Positions 53,017 to 62,433 of a stretch of DNA of 64,000 bases are shown in pieces. The notes below the pieces were generated by a model. The model saw only the letters and a list, made by a program, of their open reading frames with translations, was not told the origin of the DNA and did not search any database. The stretch covers positions 53,610 to 117,609 of the forward strand of contig JBBQQC010000008.1 in assembly GCA_038216465.1 (NCBI GenBank). The letters are read 5' to 3'. The translations under genes were made by a program, and so were the position numbers. How positions within the stretch are numbered: position 1 is the stretch's first letter; each line of letters opens with the position of its first letter. Origin of the DNA: JACCZX01 sp038216465 (lineage in GTDB: Bacteria; Pseudomonadota; Gammaproteobacteria; Burkholderiales; Burkholderiaceae_F).

Positions 53017-54684
53017 ATGACAAAGGCCACCACCGCGCGCCGGAACCTATGGGCAGCTTTATTCAGCGCGTCGCTGGCAGCATGCGGCGGCGGCTCTGAT
53101 TCAGCGCCGGCGCTGGCGCCGCCGGCGCCGCCCCCACCACCACCGTCGCCCGCCGTAACCTTGCCGCCACTGATCGGCGACACCGAAGTACGCATCTCGG
53201 GCGACACCCCGTTCGCTCCAAACTGCACCGGCGGGACGCTCGGTGGCACCGAATATCGCAACGCGGAAGTCGAGCCGTACGCTGCGGTCAATCCGACCAA
53301 TCCGGCGAATATCGTTGCCGTCTGGCAACAAGATCGATGGTCGACCGGCCTGGCCAACGGAATCGTCACCGCCACCACGCTCGATGGCGGCGCAACGTGG
53401 TCGCGCACCGCTGTGCCTTTCACGCGCTGCGCAGGCGGCAATGCCGGCAACAACGGCGACTACGAACGCGCCACTGATCCATGGGTCACGTTTGCACCGA
53501 CCGGCAACGCGTTTCAGATGGCGCTTGGCAGCCAGGGCGCTTCGCTGGCTCCGGGCTCGGTCAGCGCGATGCTGGTAAGCCGCTCGATCGACTCCGGACG
53601 CACCTGGAGCACCCCATCGACGCTGATTCGCGACGGCTCGCTGTTCTTCAATGACAAGAACACACTGACCGCCGATCCGACCGACGCAAACTATGTCTAC
53701 GCGGTCTGGGATCGCCTGGCGGCGAGCGGCGGCGGGCCCGCTGTATTTGCGCGCACGACCGACGGTGGCGCCACATGGGAGGCTGCACGCGCGATTTTTG
53801 ATCCGGGTCCGCGCAGCCAGACCCTCGGCAACCTGATCGTCGTTCTACCGGCCGGCACGCTGATCAATCTGTTCTCGCAACTCGACGAGGGCGCGGGTGG
53901 GCAAGTCACTTCCACGTTGAACATTGTGCGATCGAACGACAAGGGAGGTAGCTGGAGCGGGCCAATCCGAATCGCCGACCTGCTTTCTGTCGGCGCGCGC
54001 GATCCTGAATCCGCGACGCCGATCCGCGACGGCGCCGGCGTGGCGCAGATCGCGGTAGCGCCGAATGGGAACCTGTTCGTGGTCTGGCAGGACGCGCGAT
54101 TTTCGGGCGGCGCACGCGATGGGATTGCGCTGTCACGCTCGATCGATGGCGGCCTGACATGGAGCACGCCGGTGCAAATCAATTCAGCTGCCGACTCGCA
54201 GGCATTCACTCCGAGCGTGCACGTGCGTGCCAACGGAACGATCGGCGTCACCTACTACGACTTGCGCTCCAACACGTCCGATCCGGCGACGCTGCCGACC
54301 GAGCTGCTTTTCGCGCGTTCGACCGATGGCGTGGTGTGGGTTGAGAACCGATTGACCGCGGCGTTCGACATCGCGACCGCGCCGTTTTCGCGCGGGCTGT
54401 TTCTCGGCGATTACCAGGCGCTTACAAGCGCCAACAACGTCTTCGTTCCGGTCTACGTGCGCACCAATAGCGGCAACCTTTCGAATCGCACCGACGTATT
54501 CGCGCTGCCAATGCGCACCTTGCCGCTGGCTGCTTCAGCCATCGGCGGCGCTCGCGTGTTTCGCGCGACAGCGGCTGGTGCCATACAGCCCGATGCGGAG
54601 TTTCGGCAACGCGTGCACGACCACCTGGTACGCACGATGCAGCGTCGGGTGCCGGGCTGGCCACAGCGCTGGAGCGCACGCTGA
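53017..54684 (+). CDS. Asp-box (BNR/sialidase-fold) lipoprotein
   Basis: A 555-aa exported protein. The signal ends in a lipobox-like LAACGGG (Cys near residue 22) and is followed by a proline-rich spacer (about residues 30-50). The rest is a beta-propeller with at least five Asp boxes: LDGGATWS, IDSGRTWS, TDGGATWE, NDKGGSWS and IDGGLTWS. This fold occurs in sialidases and many non-enzymatic surface proteins. The catalytic arginine triad and Tyr/Glu pair of sialidases cannot be confirmed by eye, so an enzymatic role is unproven. It is divergent from the metal ATPase. Confidence 0.85.
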   Translation: MTKATTARRNLWAALFSASLAACGGGSDSAPALAPPAPPPPPPSPAVTLPPLIGDTEVRISGDTPFAPNCTGGTLGGTEYRNAEVEPYAAVNPTNPANIVAVWQQDRWSTGLANGIVTATTLDGGATWSRTAVPFTRCAGGNAGNNGDYERATDPWVTFAPTGNAFQMALGSQGASLAPGSVSAMLVSRSIDSGRTWSTPSTLIRDGSLFFNDKNTLTADPTDANYVYAVWDRLAASGGGPAVFARTTDGGATWEAARAIFDPGPRSQTLGNLIVVLPAGTLINLFSQLDEGAGGQVTSTLNIVRSNDKGGSWSGPIRIADLLSVGARDPESATPIRDGAGVAQIAVAPNGNLFVVWQDARFSGGARDGIALSRSIDGGLTWSTPVQINSAADSQAFTPSVHVRANGTIGVTYYDLRSNTSDPATLPTELLFARSTDGVVWVENRLTAAFDIATAPFSRGLFLGDYQALTSANNVFVPVYVRTNSGNLSNRTDVFALPMRTLPLAASAIGGARVFRATAAGAIQPDAEFRQRVHDHLVRTMQRRVPGWPQRWSAR

Positions 54685-54742
54685 GGCGCAGCCATCGCAC
54701 GCGCCGCTCTACACTTCGGCTTTGCGTTTCGTAGAGCCTGCA

Positions 54743-56578
54743 ATGGACACCATCGACGCCCGCCGCGGCACCGTTCGTTCACGGATCGAAAAACTGCGCC
54801 GCGCGATGGCGCGGCACGGGGTTGCTGCCGTCGTCGTGCCGTCGAGCGATCCGCATCTGTCCGAATATTTGCCGGAGCGCTGGCAGGGGCGCGAATGGCT
54901 TTCGGGCTTCACCGGTTCGGTTGGCACGCTGGTGGTGACCGACGATTTCGCGGGCGTGTGGGCCGACAGCCGTTACTGGACGCAGGCGGAAGGCCAGCTC
55001 GCCGGCACCGGCATCGAGCTGATGAAGATCGGTGGCGCCGGCAACTCGGCGCATCTCGACTGGCTGGCCGAGCACGTAGCGCGCGGCGGCCAGGTCGCGG
55101 TCGATGGCGCGGTGCTTGGATTGGCAGGCGCGCGCGCGCTGCAAGCCGCGCTCAGTGAGCGCGGTGTCGAATTGCGAACCGATCTCGATCTGCTGGACGA
55201 TGTGTGGGACGACCGCGCAGCACTGCCGTCGCAGCCGGTGTTCGAGCACCTCGCTCCCTTCGCCGCCACTCCGCGCGCCCACAAGCTGGCGACGGTGCGT
55301 CAGCAGATGAAGCAGCACGGCGCGACGCATCACTGGATTTCGACGCTCGACGACATTGCGTGGCTGACCAACCTGCGCGGCGCCGACGTCAGTTACAACC
55401 CGGTGTTCATTGCACACTTGCTGATCGATCCCAAAAGCGCAACGCTGTTCGTCGCCGACGGCAAGGTGAATGCAAAGCTTGCGTCGAAGCTGGCGGCCGA
55501 TGGCATCTCACTCGCACCCTATGACAAATCCACTGCGACGCTGCAGGCATTGCCGGTCGACGCAAAGCTGCTGCTTGATCCGCGCCGCATCACGCTCGGT
55601 CTGCAGCAGGCTGTGCCGGAAGGCTTGCACATCATCGAGGCGATCAATCCTTCGACGCTGGTCAAGAGCCGCAAGACCGATGCCGAAGCGCATCACATTC
55701 GTCATGCGATGGAACAGGACGGCGCAGCCCTTGCCGAATTCTTCGCCTGGTTCGAGGCTGCGCTCGGGCACGAGACGATCACCGAGATGACGGTCGGCCA
55801 GAAAGTGGTCGAATCGCGGACGCGCCGGCCCGGCTACGTGTGCCCGAGCTTTCACCCGATCGCGGGCTTCAACGCCAACGGCGCGCTGCCTCACTACCGC
55901 GCGACCGAGGAATCGCATGCGACGATCTGCATGCGCGGCACCATAGGCAACGGATTGCTGCTGATCGATTCCGGCGGCCAGTACGAATACGGCACCACCG
56001 ATATCACGCGCGTCGTGCCGGTCGGTCAGACGACCGTCGAGCAGCGGCGCGACTACACGCTGGTGCTGAAGGGAATGATCGCGCTGTCGATGGCAAAATT
56101 TCCGCGCGGCACGCGCAGCCCGATGCTGGACACGATCGCGCGCGCGCCGATCTGGGCCGCCGGTGTCGACTTCGGCCACGGCACCGGACACGGCGTCGGC
56201 TATTTCCTGAATGTGCACGAAGGGCCGCACGGCATCACACCGCACTTGCCGCCCGAGCCGCAGACGGCAATGGAGCCCGGCATGGTCACATCGAACGAGC
56301 CCGGCATCTACCGGCCCGGTCGCTGGGGCGTGCGCATCGAAAACCTGGTGCTTAACGTGCCCGCGATTCTCGAGGAGCCGAGCGAGTTCGGCGAGTTCCT
56401 GCAATTCGAGACACTGACGCTGTCACCGATCGACACGCGCGTGATCGAGCGTTCGCTGTTGCGCGACGATGAAGTCAAATGGCTGAACGCGTATCACGCC
56501 GAAGTGCGGAGAAGAGTCGGCGCGCATGTCAGCGGAGCGGCAGTCGAGTGGCTGCGGCTGCGCACCGAACCGATCTAG
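54743..56578 (+). CDS. Aminopeptidase P family protein (Xaa-Pro aminopeptidase, M24B)
   Basis: A 611-aa long-form aminopeptidase P, which removes the N-terminal residue before proline. Two creatinase-N-type domains come first (VVVPSSDPHLSEYLPERWQG, later STLDDIAWLTNLRGADVSYN). The pita-bread catalytic domain follows, with metal ligands in LLIDSGGQYEYGTTDITR (two Asp), GHGTGHGVGYFLNVHEGPHG (His) and TSNEPGIYRPGRWGVRIEN (two Glu). ATG 54743 gives MDTIDARRGTVRSRIEKLRR; an open frame continues upstream but is not conserved. No signal peptide, so cytoplasmic. Confidence 0.94.
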   Translation: MDTIDARRGTVRSRIEKLRRAMARHGVAAVVVPSSDPHLSEYLPERWQGREWLSGFTGSVGTLVVTDDFAGVWADSRYWTQAEGQLAGTGIELMKIGGAGNSAHLDWLAEHVARGGQVAVDGAVLGLAGARALQAALSERGVELRTDLDLLDDVWDDRAALPSQPVFEHLAPFAATPRAHKLATVRQQMKQHGATHHWISTLDDIAWLTNLRGADVSYNPVFIAHLLIDPKSATLFVADGKVNAKLASKLAADGISLAPYDKSTATLQALPVDAKLLLDPRRITLGLQQAVPEGLHIIEAINPSTLVKSRKTDAEAHHIRHAMEQDGAALAEFFAWFEAALGHETITEMTVGQKVVESRTRRPGYVCPSFHPIAGFNANGALPHYRATEESHATICMRGTIGNGLLLIDSGGQYEYGTTDITRVVPVGQTTVEQRRDYTLVLKGMIALSMAKFPRGTRSPMLDTIARAPIWAAGVDFGHGTGHGVGYFLNVHEGPHGITPHLPPEPQTAMEPGMVTSNEPGIYRPGRWGVRIENLVLNVPAILEEPSEFGEFLQFETLTLSPIDTRVIERSLLRDDEVKWLNAYHAEVRRRVGAHVSGAAVEWLRLRTEPI

Positions 56579-56593
56579 CGCCCCAGCGCTCGC

Positions 56594-56599
56594 TACAAT
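56594..56599 (+). promoter_or_regulatory. Possible -10 box upstream of glnS
   Basis: TACAAT in the context CGCTACAATCGCG lies about 40 bases before the glnS start. This matches the -10 context frequently seen in high-GC betaproteobacteria. No convincing -35 is visible at 17 bases. Confidence 0.35.
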
Positions 56600-56633
56600 C
56601 GCGCGTCTTCCCAACGGCGCGGTGCGGCATTGA

Positions 56634-58739
56634 ATGGATAAGCGGGCCGCCGGCGGCGGCGACAGCAGAAGCAATAGCAGCAAAGGCAAGGCAACGGACA
56701 ACAAGCCCGCCGGCCACGCCACCAACTTTATCCGCAACATCATTACCGAAGATCTGTTGCGCGGCACGTACGAACCGCGTCAGTGGGCCGGCCATCCGGG
56801 CCCCTACGACGTGCATGCGCACGCTCCCCATGATCCGGCAAAAATCCGCACCCGTTTTCCACCCGAGCCGAACGGCTATCTGCACATCGGCCACGCGAAA
56901 TCGATCTGCCTGAATTTCGGGCTGGCGCGCGACTTCGGCGGGCGTTGTCACATGCGGTTCGACGACACCAACCCGGTCAAGGAAGACCAGGAGTTCGTCG
57001 ACTCGATCCTCGAATCAGTGCGCTGGCTCGGATTCGACTGGGAGCACGGCACCGAATCGAATCTGTACCACGCCAGTGATTACTTCGAGGACATGGTTCG
57101 CTTTGCCGAGTACCTGATCGAAACAGGCTACGCGTACGTCGACCAGCAAAGCGCCGATGACATTCGTGCCAATCGCGGCACGCTGACGCAGGAGGGCACG
57201 AATTCGCCATACCGCGATCGGCCGATTGCCGAATCACTGCGGCTGTTCCATGAAATGCGTGCCGGCAAGCACGCCGAAGGCAGCATGGTGTTGCGGGCCA
57301 AGATCGACATGACGTCGCCCAACATCAACATGCGCGACCCGGTCATCTATCGGATCCGCTTTGCCGAGCACCACATGACCGGCACTAAGTGGGTGGTGTA
57401 TCCGCTGTACGCGTACGCACACCCTATCGAAGACGCGCTGGAAAACATCACGCATTCGATCTGCACGCTCGAGTTCGAGGACCAGCGTCCGTGGTACGAC
57501 TGGGTGCTGGAGCGCATCGTGCCGCTCCTGCGCCAGCCGCAATACGAAGCCGTTCGGCGCAAGCTCGGCGAGATCTACGACGCAGGCGCCGAACCGCGCC
57601 GCGAATTTGCGCTGGTGTGTCTTCGCTATCGAGACAAGCTCGGGTCCAGCCGCTACGAGCGGCGCGTCGATGCAATGTTTGAGTCGTGGAGTAACAACGC
57701 CGATCTGGCTGCGCACGATGCGAGCGAACTTTTCAAGCTGCTGCGCGAGCAGACGCAATGCTTCACGCCGTTGCTGCAAGCCGCGCTCGACGAGCGTAAA
57801 GCCAACCCGTTTTTACTGCCGCACCAGCACGAGTTCAATCGCCTGGCTGTGACCTATGTAGTCACCAGCAAGCGCAAGCTGATTCAAATGGTCGAAGAGA
57901 AGCTGGTCGAGGGTTGGGACGATCCGCGCATGCCAACCATTGTCGGCCTGCGACGCCGCGGCTACACACCGACGTCACTGCAGCTTTTCATGGAGCGCAC
58001 GGGTGTCAGCAAATCGCCGCAGTGGATCGACTACGCCCTGCTCGAACAGGCGCTACGCGACGACCTCGAGCCCACGGTGCCGCGCGCTACTGCGGTGCTG
58101 CGGCCGATCAAGCTAGTGCTCGATAACTTTCCGGTCGCTCTGACCGAAGAAACGCAAGCGCCCGTGCACCCGCACAAGCCCGAGCTCGGCACGCGCACCT
58201 TGCGCATCACCCGCGAAATGTGGATCGAGGCCGACGACTTCATGGAAAAAGCGCCGCCCGACTACTACCGCCTCGCGCTCGGGCCCGGCGGGCCCGGGCA
58301 GCCGGTGCGTCTGCGCTATGGCTACGTGATCAGAGCGCACAGTGTGGTGAAAGACAAGGCGGGGAACCTCGTAGAAGTCCGCGCCGAATATTTGCCGGAA
58401 ACCAAGAGCGGCTCCGCAGGCGCCAATAGCGTCAAGACCCGCGCCGCGATTCACTGGCTGTCGGTCGCCGACAGCATCCCCGCCGAAGTCCGCGTGTTCG
58501 ATCGCCTGTTCACCGATCCGTATCCGGACGCCGGCGACAAGGACTTTCGCGCGCTGATCAATCCGAACAGCAAACAAGTGCTGCGCGCCTACGTCGAGCC
58601 GGCGCTGGCGCACGCGCAGCCCGACGACAAGTTTCAGTTTGAACGGAATGGATACTTCGTAGCAGATCGAAAAGATCACACCAGCGAAACGCCCCTGTTC
58701 AATCTGGCGGTGACACTAAGAGAAGCTTCGGGAAAATAG
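56634..58739 (+). CDS. glnS: Glutaminyl-tRNA synthetase with internal insertion
   Basis: A 701-aa class I synthetase, about 150 residues longer than E. coli GlnRS (554). It has a polar N-terminal extension (~28 residues), then NFIRNIITEDL, the HIGH motif FPPEPNGYLHIGHAKS, FDDTNPVKEDQEFVDSI, and the tRNA-binding GWDDPRMPTIVGLRRRGYTP. The KMSKS loop is VTSKRKLIQ. Between YDWVLERIVPLL and LLPHQHEFNRLAVTY, which are adjacent in ordinary GlnRS, there are roughly 100 extra residues (about 290-392) that look helical and in frame. The C-terminal anticodon-binding beta-barrels (VLRPIKLVLDNFP) are complete. Confidence 0.95.
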   Translation: MDKRAAGGGDSRSNSSKGKATDNKPAGHATNFIRNIITEDLLRGTYEPRQWAGHPGPYDVHAHAPHDPAKIRTRFPPEPNGYLHIGHAKSICLNFGLARDFGGRCHMRFDDTNPVKEDQEFVDSILESVRWLGFDWEHGTESNLYHASDYFEDMVRFAEYLIETGYAYVDQQSADDIRANRGTLTQEGTNSPYRDRPIAESLRLFHEMRAGKHAEGSMVLRAKIDMTSPNINMRDPVIYRIRFAEHHMTGTKWVVYPLYAYAHPIEDALENITHSICTLEFEDQRPWYDWVLERIVPLLRQPQYEAVRRKLGEIYDAGAEPRREFALVCLRYRDKLGSSRYERRVDAMFESWSNNADLAAHDASELFKLLREQTQCFTPLLQAALDERKANPFLLPHQHEFNRLAVTYVVTSKRKLIQMVEEKLVEGWDDPRMPTIVGLRRRGYTPTSLQLFMERTGVSKSPQWIDYALLEQALRDDLEPTVPRATAVLRPIKLVLDNFPVALTEETQAPVHPHKPELGTRTLRITREMWIEADDFMEKAPPDYYRLALGPGGPGQPVRLRYGYVIRAHSVVKDKAGNLVEVRAEYLPETKSGSAGANSVKTRAAIHWLSVADSIPAEVRVFDRLFTDPYPDAGDKDFRALINPNSKQVLRAYVEPALAHAQPDDKFQFERNGYFVADRKDHTSETPLFNLAVTLREASGK

Positions 58740-58766
58740 GTTCTGCTCCTCAGGGAAATCGCAGCA

Positions 58767-58797
58767 CCTGCGCGCGCGTTCGGCGCAGGAACGTTTT
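58767..58797 (+). terminator. Rho-independent-like terminator after glnS
   Basis: CCTGCGC (58767-58773) and GCGCAGG (58783-58789) form a seven-base-pair GC stem with a nine-base loop, followed by AACGTTTT. It begins 28 bases after the glnS stop and lies before the convergent exonuclease gene. The T-run is short, so efficiency is uncertain. Confidence 0.5.
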
Positions 58798-58821
58798 AAA
58801 CCGCAAACGCCGATTCTGCGG

Positions 58822-59598
58822 CTAGCGCAGCACCACCCACGCCGGCGCATGGTCACTCGGTTTCTCGCGACCGCGTACCGCCTTGTCCACGCCGGCAGCC
58901 TCGATTCGCGAGGCGGCCTTGGCGTTCAGCAGCAGGTGGTCGATGCGGAGGCCGGCATCGCGCGACCATCGATTCCTGAAGTAGTCCCAGTACGTGTAGA
59001 TGGCAGCGTCGGGATGCAGATGGCGAATCCCGTCAGTCCAGCCTTGTTCGAGCAGCCGGCGATACGCTGCGCGCGTCTCCGGTTGCAGCAAAGCATCGTC
59101 CTTATAGGAACGCGGAGAGTAGATATCGCCCACTTCGTCCGTGGCCACGACGTTGTAGTCGCCGGCCAGCACAACCTCCGTCGCGCCACAGCAAAGTTCA
59201 GCAGCGTGCGCGATCAAGCGATCGAACCACGCAAGCTTGTAAGTGAATTTCGGACCCGGCTGCGGATTGCCATTCGGCAAGTAGATCGATGCGACAATCA
59301 TTCCATGCACTGACGCTTCCAGATAGCGACTGTGCGTATCGTCAGGATCGTTCGGTAGGCCACGTCGCCGTTCCTGCGGCTCAGCGCCCTTAGCCAGGAT
59401 CGCAACGCCGTTGAACCCTTTCTGGCCGTGCCATATCGCGCTATAGCCTGCGCTCTTGATCGCCAGTTGAGGAAACGTTGCGTCAGATGTTTTCAACTCT
59501 TGCAGGCAGGCGATATCGGGAGCGGATTCTTCGAGCCATTCGAGAAGACGCGGTAAGCGGCTGGTGATGCCGTTAACGTTGAATGTGGCGATTTTCAT
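58822..59598 (-). CDS. xth: Exodeoxyribonuclease III
   Basis: A 258-aa Mg-dependent AP endonuclease/3'-5' exonuclease. It has the typical start KIATFNVNGITSRLPRLLEW, the metal glutamate in CLQELKTSDATFP, the catalytic VLAGDYNVVATDEVGDIYSP (Asp-x-Asn) and the C-terminal histidine in GREKPSDHAPAWVVL. It works in base excision repair. It is monocistronic on the minus strand and convergent with glnS. Confidence 0.94.
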   Translation of the reverse strand: MKIATFNVNGITSRLPRLLEWLEESAPDIACLQELKTSDATFPQLAIKSAGYSAIWHGQKGFNGVAILAKGAEPQERRRGLPNDPDDTHSRYLEASVHGMIVASIYLPNGNPQPGPKFTYKLAWFDRLIAHAAELCCGATEVVLAGDYNVVATDEVGDIYSPRSYKDDALLQPETRAAYRRLLEQGWTDGIRHLHPDAAIYTYWDYFRNRWSRDAGLRIDHLLLNAKAASRIEAAGVDKAVRGREKPSDHAPAWVVLR

Positions 59599-59694
59599 CC
59601 GCCAGAAACACTTGTAGTCGTGCGTCTGCGAGTCATTGCCCTACGGCTCCAAGCGCACGTGTGGCGCTGTTTCGGCGAATCCTGTGAAGCACTG

Positions 59695-61539
59695 CTAGCA
59701 ATCGCGGGTACCTGTGCCGTGATTGGGAACGGATCCGAATCGCGTTAAGAGCTGCCTTGCCTTAACGAAACCCGAAGATTGCGTGTCGCCCGCCAGGAAA
59801 CTGTTCCAGTCATGAGTGACAGAAAGGACTTGTCTCAGCGACTTCACAAAAAGCCCAGTCAGTACGGGATCAAACCAGGTACCCTGGAGACGCTCGATTT
59901 CATTTAGTGCTTCTTCAAAAGGTATCGCCTTACGCCATGGCCGATCGTGAGTCATAGCCTCGAAGACATCACATAAGGCGATTAACCTGGCCTCCAGCGG
60001 AATTGCCGTACCAGATAACCCAGACGGAGTTCCGCTACCGTCCCAGCGTTCATGATGGTGCGTGGCGGCGACAGCGGCGGCCTCAAGGACACTTAAGTTC
60101 GCCCTACGGAGCATTTCAGCTCCAAACGATGTGTGCTCCCCGATTAGCCTACGCTCATCTTCGGATAACGAACTCGGTTTGGATAAAAGCTGCTCGGGGA
60201 TTGCTGCCATTCCAATGTCGATTAACTGCGCAGCAAGTTCTATGTTGTTCGTCCTCTGAGGGTCCCAGCCCGCCGCATCAGCGATGAGCCGTCCTAGCCT
60301 GCTTCGGCGGTAAATATGCCCCTCGTCGTAGCCAGCGAAAAAGCCAGCGACAAGCGCCATCTCTACACACGCATCGATGCGTCGGCCCATGTCGCTTTGC
60401 AAAGCTGCTTGACGAGTTGCCAAGTAGCGATCGGAACCAACGTCCTTTGATGGGGATGGTGACGCGTACAACCGCCACAACTCAATTTGAGCCCGGCGGG
60501 CCCTTTTGTTTAAATCCAGCGTTTCCTTAAGATATGAGAGTGCCTTTTCAGGCTGTCCTCCGCGCTCGTAAACTCGTACAAGTTCGTTGAGCGTACTTCT
60601 CTCCGACGCAACATTTCCTTTGGAGCGATTTATCTCCAGCAGCTGTTGCAAAATTGCTGTTCCTTCGCCGAAGTCACCGGTCGCGCACAGAGCCGTGCCT
60701 CGCGCAAACTGAGCCAATTGAGCAATATAAGAATCGCAATGATCCGAAACAGCAAACTCGCGAGTCTGTTCAGCGACGTATAGGGCTTCATCGCCTTTTC
60801 CCAAAGCCGCGGACAGGCGAACAATCGTACAAAGGTACGCCGCGTTCCACATTCTCTTATTCGGGTTATTGGTGCTAGGCATCATCACTAACGCCGTCCG
60901 CGCGAGCCTGATTCCGCGCTCAAGTTCGCCAGTTTCAAGAGCGAGACCGGCTAAATTTCCGTTGGCTAGTATTCGAAGGTCCACGCCGGATGCCGTCGCT
61001 ACAACTTGCTCGTAGAGCTTTTCTGCAAGCGAGTAATAGGATGCGGAAAAACAAACATTGGCAATGCTCAGCCAGGCATAGCCAATCTTTTCCTCGTCAC
61101 CAAGCCGGCTCTGGATTTCAAGAGCACGCATGTGACTCTCTAATGCGGCTTCGTAGTTGCCCGTTTCGAGGAAAAAAATCCCCTGGCTGTGCAGGAATCG
61201 ACCCTCCCAAAATTCGGAGCCGGTTGAGTGGGCAATGCCCAGCTGCGCGACGTCCAATGCATCCGGAAACTGAGACTTTTGAAGATAGTAGATGCAGATA
61301 TTTTGCAGAGTCTCTCGTGTGGCGCCTGTTACCCTTTCGAGAGGCAAATTTTTAAGAGCAACAATAGAAGCTTCGACTAGGCTACGTACGTCATTCGCGT
61401 TATCTCGACAACCTGCTTCTATTGCAGCAATCACATTAGGAGCAAGCTGTTCATTCCAACCCTTGAGCAGCGCTTCGATTAATGCCGTCACGCCTATTTG
61501 GCTGTGCACCGTCACCTTTGCAACGTTATCAACGCTCAT
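59695..61539 (-). CDS. TPR protein with degenerate HD-GYP domain
   Basis: A 614-aa cytoplasmic protein. Residues ~80-390 are a string of tetratricopeptide-like helical hairpins (for example ETGNYEAALESHMRALEI, GEGTAILQQLLEINRSKGNV). The C-terminal ~200 residues are an HD-GYP phosphodiesterase fold: GHIYRRSRLGRLIADAAGW, QLIDIGMAAIPEQLL, HTSFGAEML, HHERWDGSGTPSGL and LIALCDVFEAMTHDRPWR. In the signature, LHDIGK is replaced by LIDIGM (HD His and Lys lost) and GYP by GTP. It may therefore be an inactive c-di-GMP sensor or a weak enzyme. Its codon use is lower in GC than that of the neighbours. No signal peptide or membrane span. Confidence 0.85.
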   Translation of the reverse strand: MSVDNVAKVTVHSQIGVTALIEALLKGWNEQLAPNVIAAIEAGCRDNANDVRSLVEASIVALKNLPLERVTGATRETLQNICIYYLQKSQFPDALDVAQLGIAHSTGSEFWEGRFLHSQGIFFLETGNYEAALESHMRALEIQSRLGDEEKIGYAWLSIANVCFSASYYSLAEKLYEQVVATASGVDLRILANGNLAGLALETGELERGIRLARTALVMMPSTNNPNKRMWNAAYLCTIVRLSAALGKGDEALYVAEQTREFAVSDHCDSYIAQLAQFARGTALCATGDFGEGTAILQQLLEINRSKGNVASERSTLNELVRVYERGGQPEKALSYLKETLDLNKRARRAQIELWRLYASPSPSKDVGSDRYLATRQAALQSDMGRRIDACVEMALVAGFFAGYDEGHIYRRSRLGRLIADAAGWDPQRTNNIELAAQLIDIGMAAIPEQLLSKPSSLSEDERRLIGEHTSFGAEMLRRANLSVLEAAAVAATHHHERWDGSGTPSGLSGTAIPLEARLIALCDVFEAMTHDRPWRKAIPFEEALNEIERLQGTWFDPVLTGLFVKSLRQVLSVTHDWNSFLAGDTQSSGFVKARQLLTRFGSVPNHGTGTRDC

Positions 61540-61736
61540 GCGTAGCGATAGTCGTGTGCTGTAACTTAAAGACTACATCTGATCGCTAGGGTGCCACGAT
61601 TTGACCACTTGCCTCGATTCCCTTGCCCTGTTGTGGTGCCGCTCTAACGAGAGGCGGGAACGCTCATCTTTCGAGCTAGTCGCTTGGCTTAAGTGACGCC
61701 GAACAGAGCGCTCGGCCGCGGCTACTCTTAGTACTG

Positions 61737-62402
61737 CTAAAAGCGAGCTGCGCACCCTTGCAATACGTGCTTCTGCAGCCGCACCACAACGCGCGCGCCA
61801 TACGCGGTCTCGGACTTTCCGTCGGTGCACATCTGCGGGTTGACCTCGACCTGGACAACGTTGCCGTCCGACAACCGAGCCTCGTAGCTGCGCGGTATCG
61901 CTTCCTTCGCTGTCTGGACAGTTCCGGCTGCCTTGAAAGCGGCAACAGGAAGCTTCGAAGACGATTTGTCTGGCAGCTCGAGCACAGCAGTGGCGTCAGT
62001 GACGACCAGGCGCCATGCCGGTCCGTCTCCCGCCGCAAGCAAGCGCACATTCGATGCGATGTCGCGCGGCATGGACTTACAGGATTCGACCGTACCGAGG
62101 GTTCTCTGAAACTGATAGGCGGATGAGTTAGTCTTTCCGCGCTCGCCGCGCAGCTCCGCATACAACGGACGGTACCGATGCAGCATGATCTGACGCACGG
62201 CACCGACACCTTCGCGGAGCGCCGCATTCGGTGTCTTGTCGTCGATCGGAAACAGCTCGCGCCCCAACACACCGCCGTTGCAAAACTGCAGCTGCAAGAC
62301 GCCAGCTCCACCCTCGCTGATAAACCCACGAAGATCGGCAGCCGCTACACCGGCGCTCAGCAACGTCAGTGCACAAGACGCAAAAACGCGCCGTGCGGCC
62401 AA
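61737..62402 (-). CDS. Exported protein of COG3650-like type, 221 aa
   Basis: The N-terminus (MAARRVFASCALTLLSAGVAAAD) is a Sec signal peptide. The mature protein has the segment LLAAGDGPAWRLVVTDATAV and ends with a pattern like that of META/COG3650 proteins (CTDGKSETAYGARVVVRLQ, then LQGCAARF), where two cysteines near the end may pair. These are poorly characterised periplasmic or lipid-anchored proteins, some linked to envelope stress. I am confident that it is a real exported protein and much less so about its role. It is downstream of the DUF1501 gene on the same strand. Confidence 0.7.
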   Translation of the reverse strand: MAARRVFASCALTLLSAGVAAADLRGFISEGGAGVLQLQFCNGGVLGRELFPIDDKTPNAALREGVGAVRQIMLHRYRPLYAELRGERGKTNSSAYQFQRTLGTVESCKSMPRDIASNVRLLAAGDGPAWRLVVTDATAVLELPDKSSSKLPVAAFKAAGTVQTAKEAIPRSYEARLSDGNVVQVEVNPQMCTDGKSETAYGARVVVRLQKHVLQGCAARF

Positions 62403-62433
62403 ATTGGCACGCCGGCGCGTGTTTGCGGAACCG

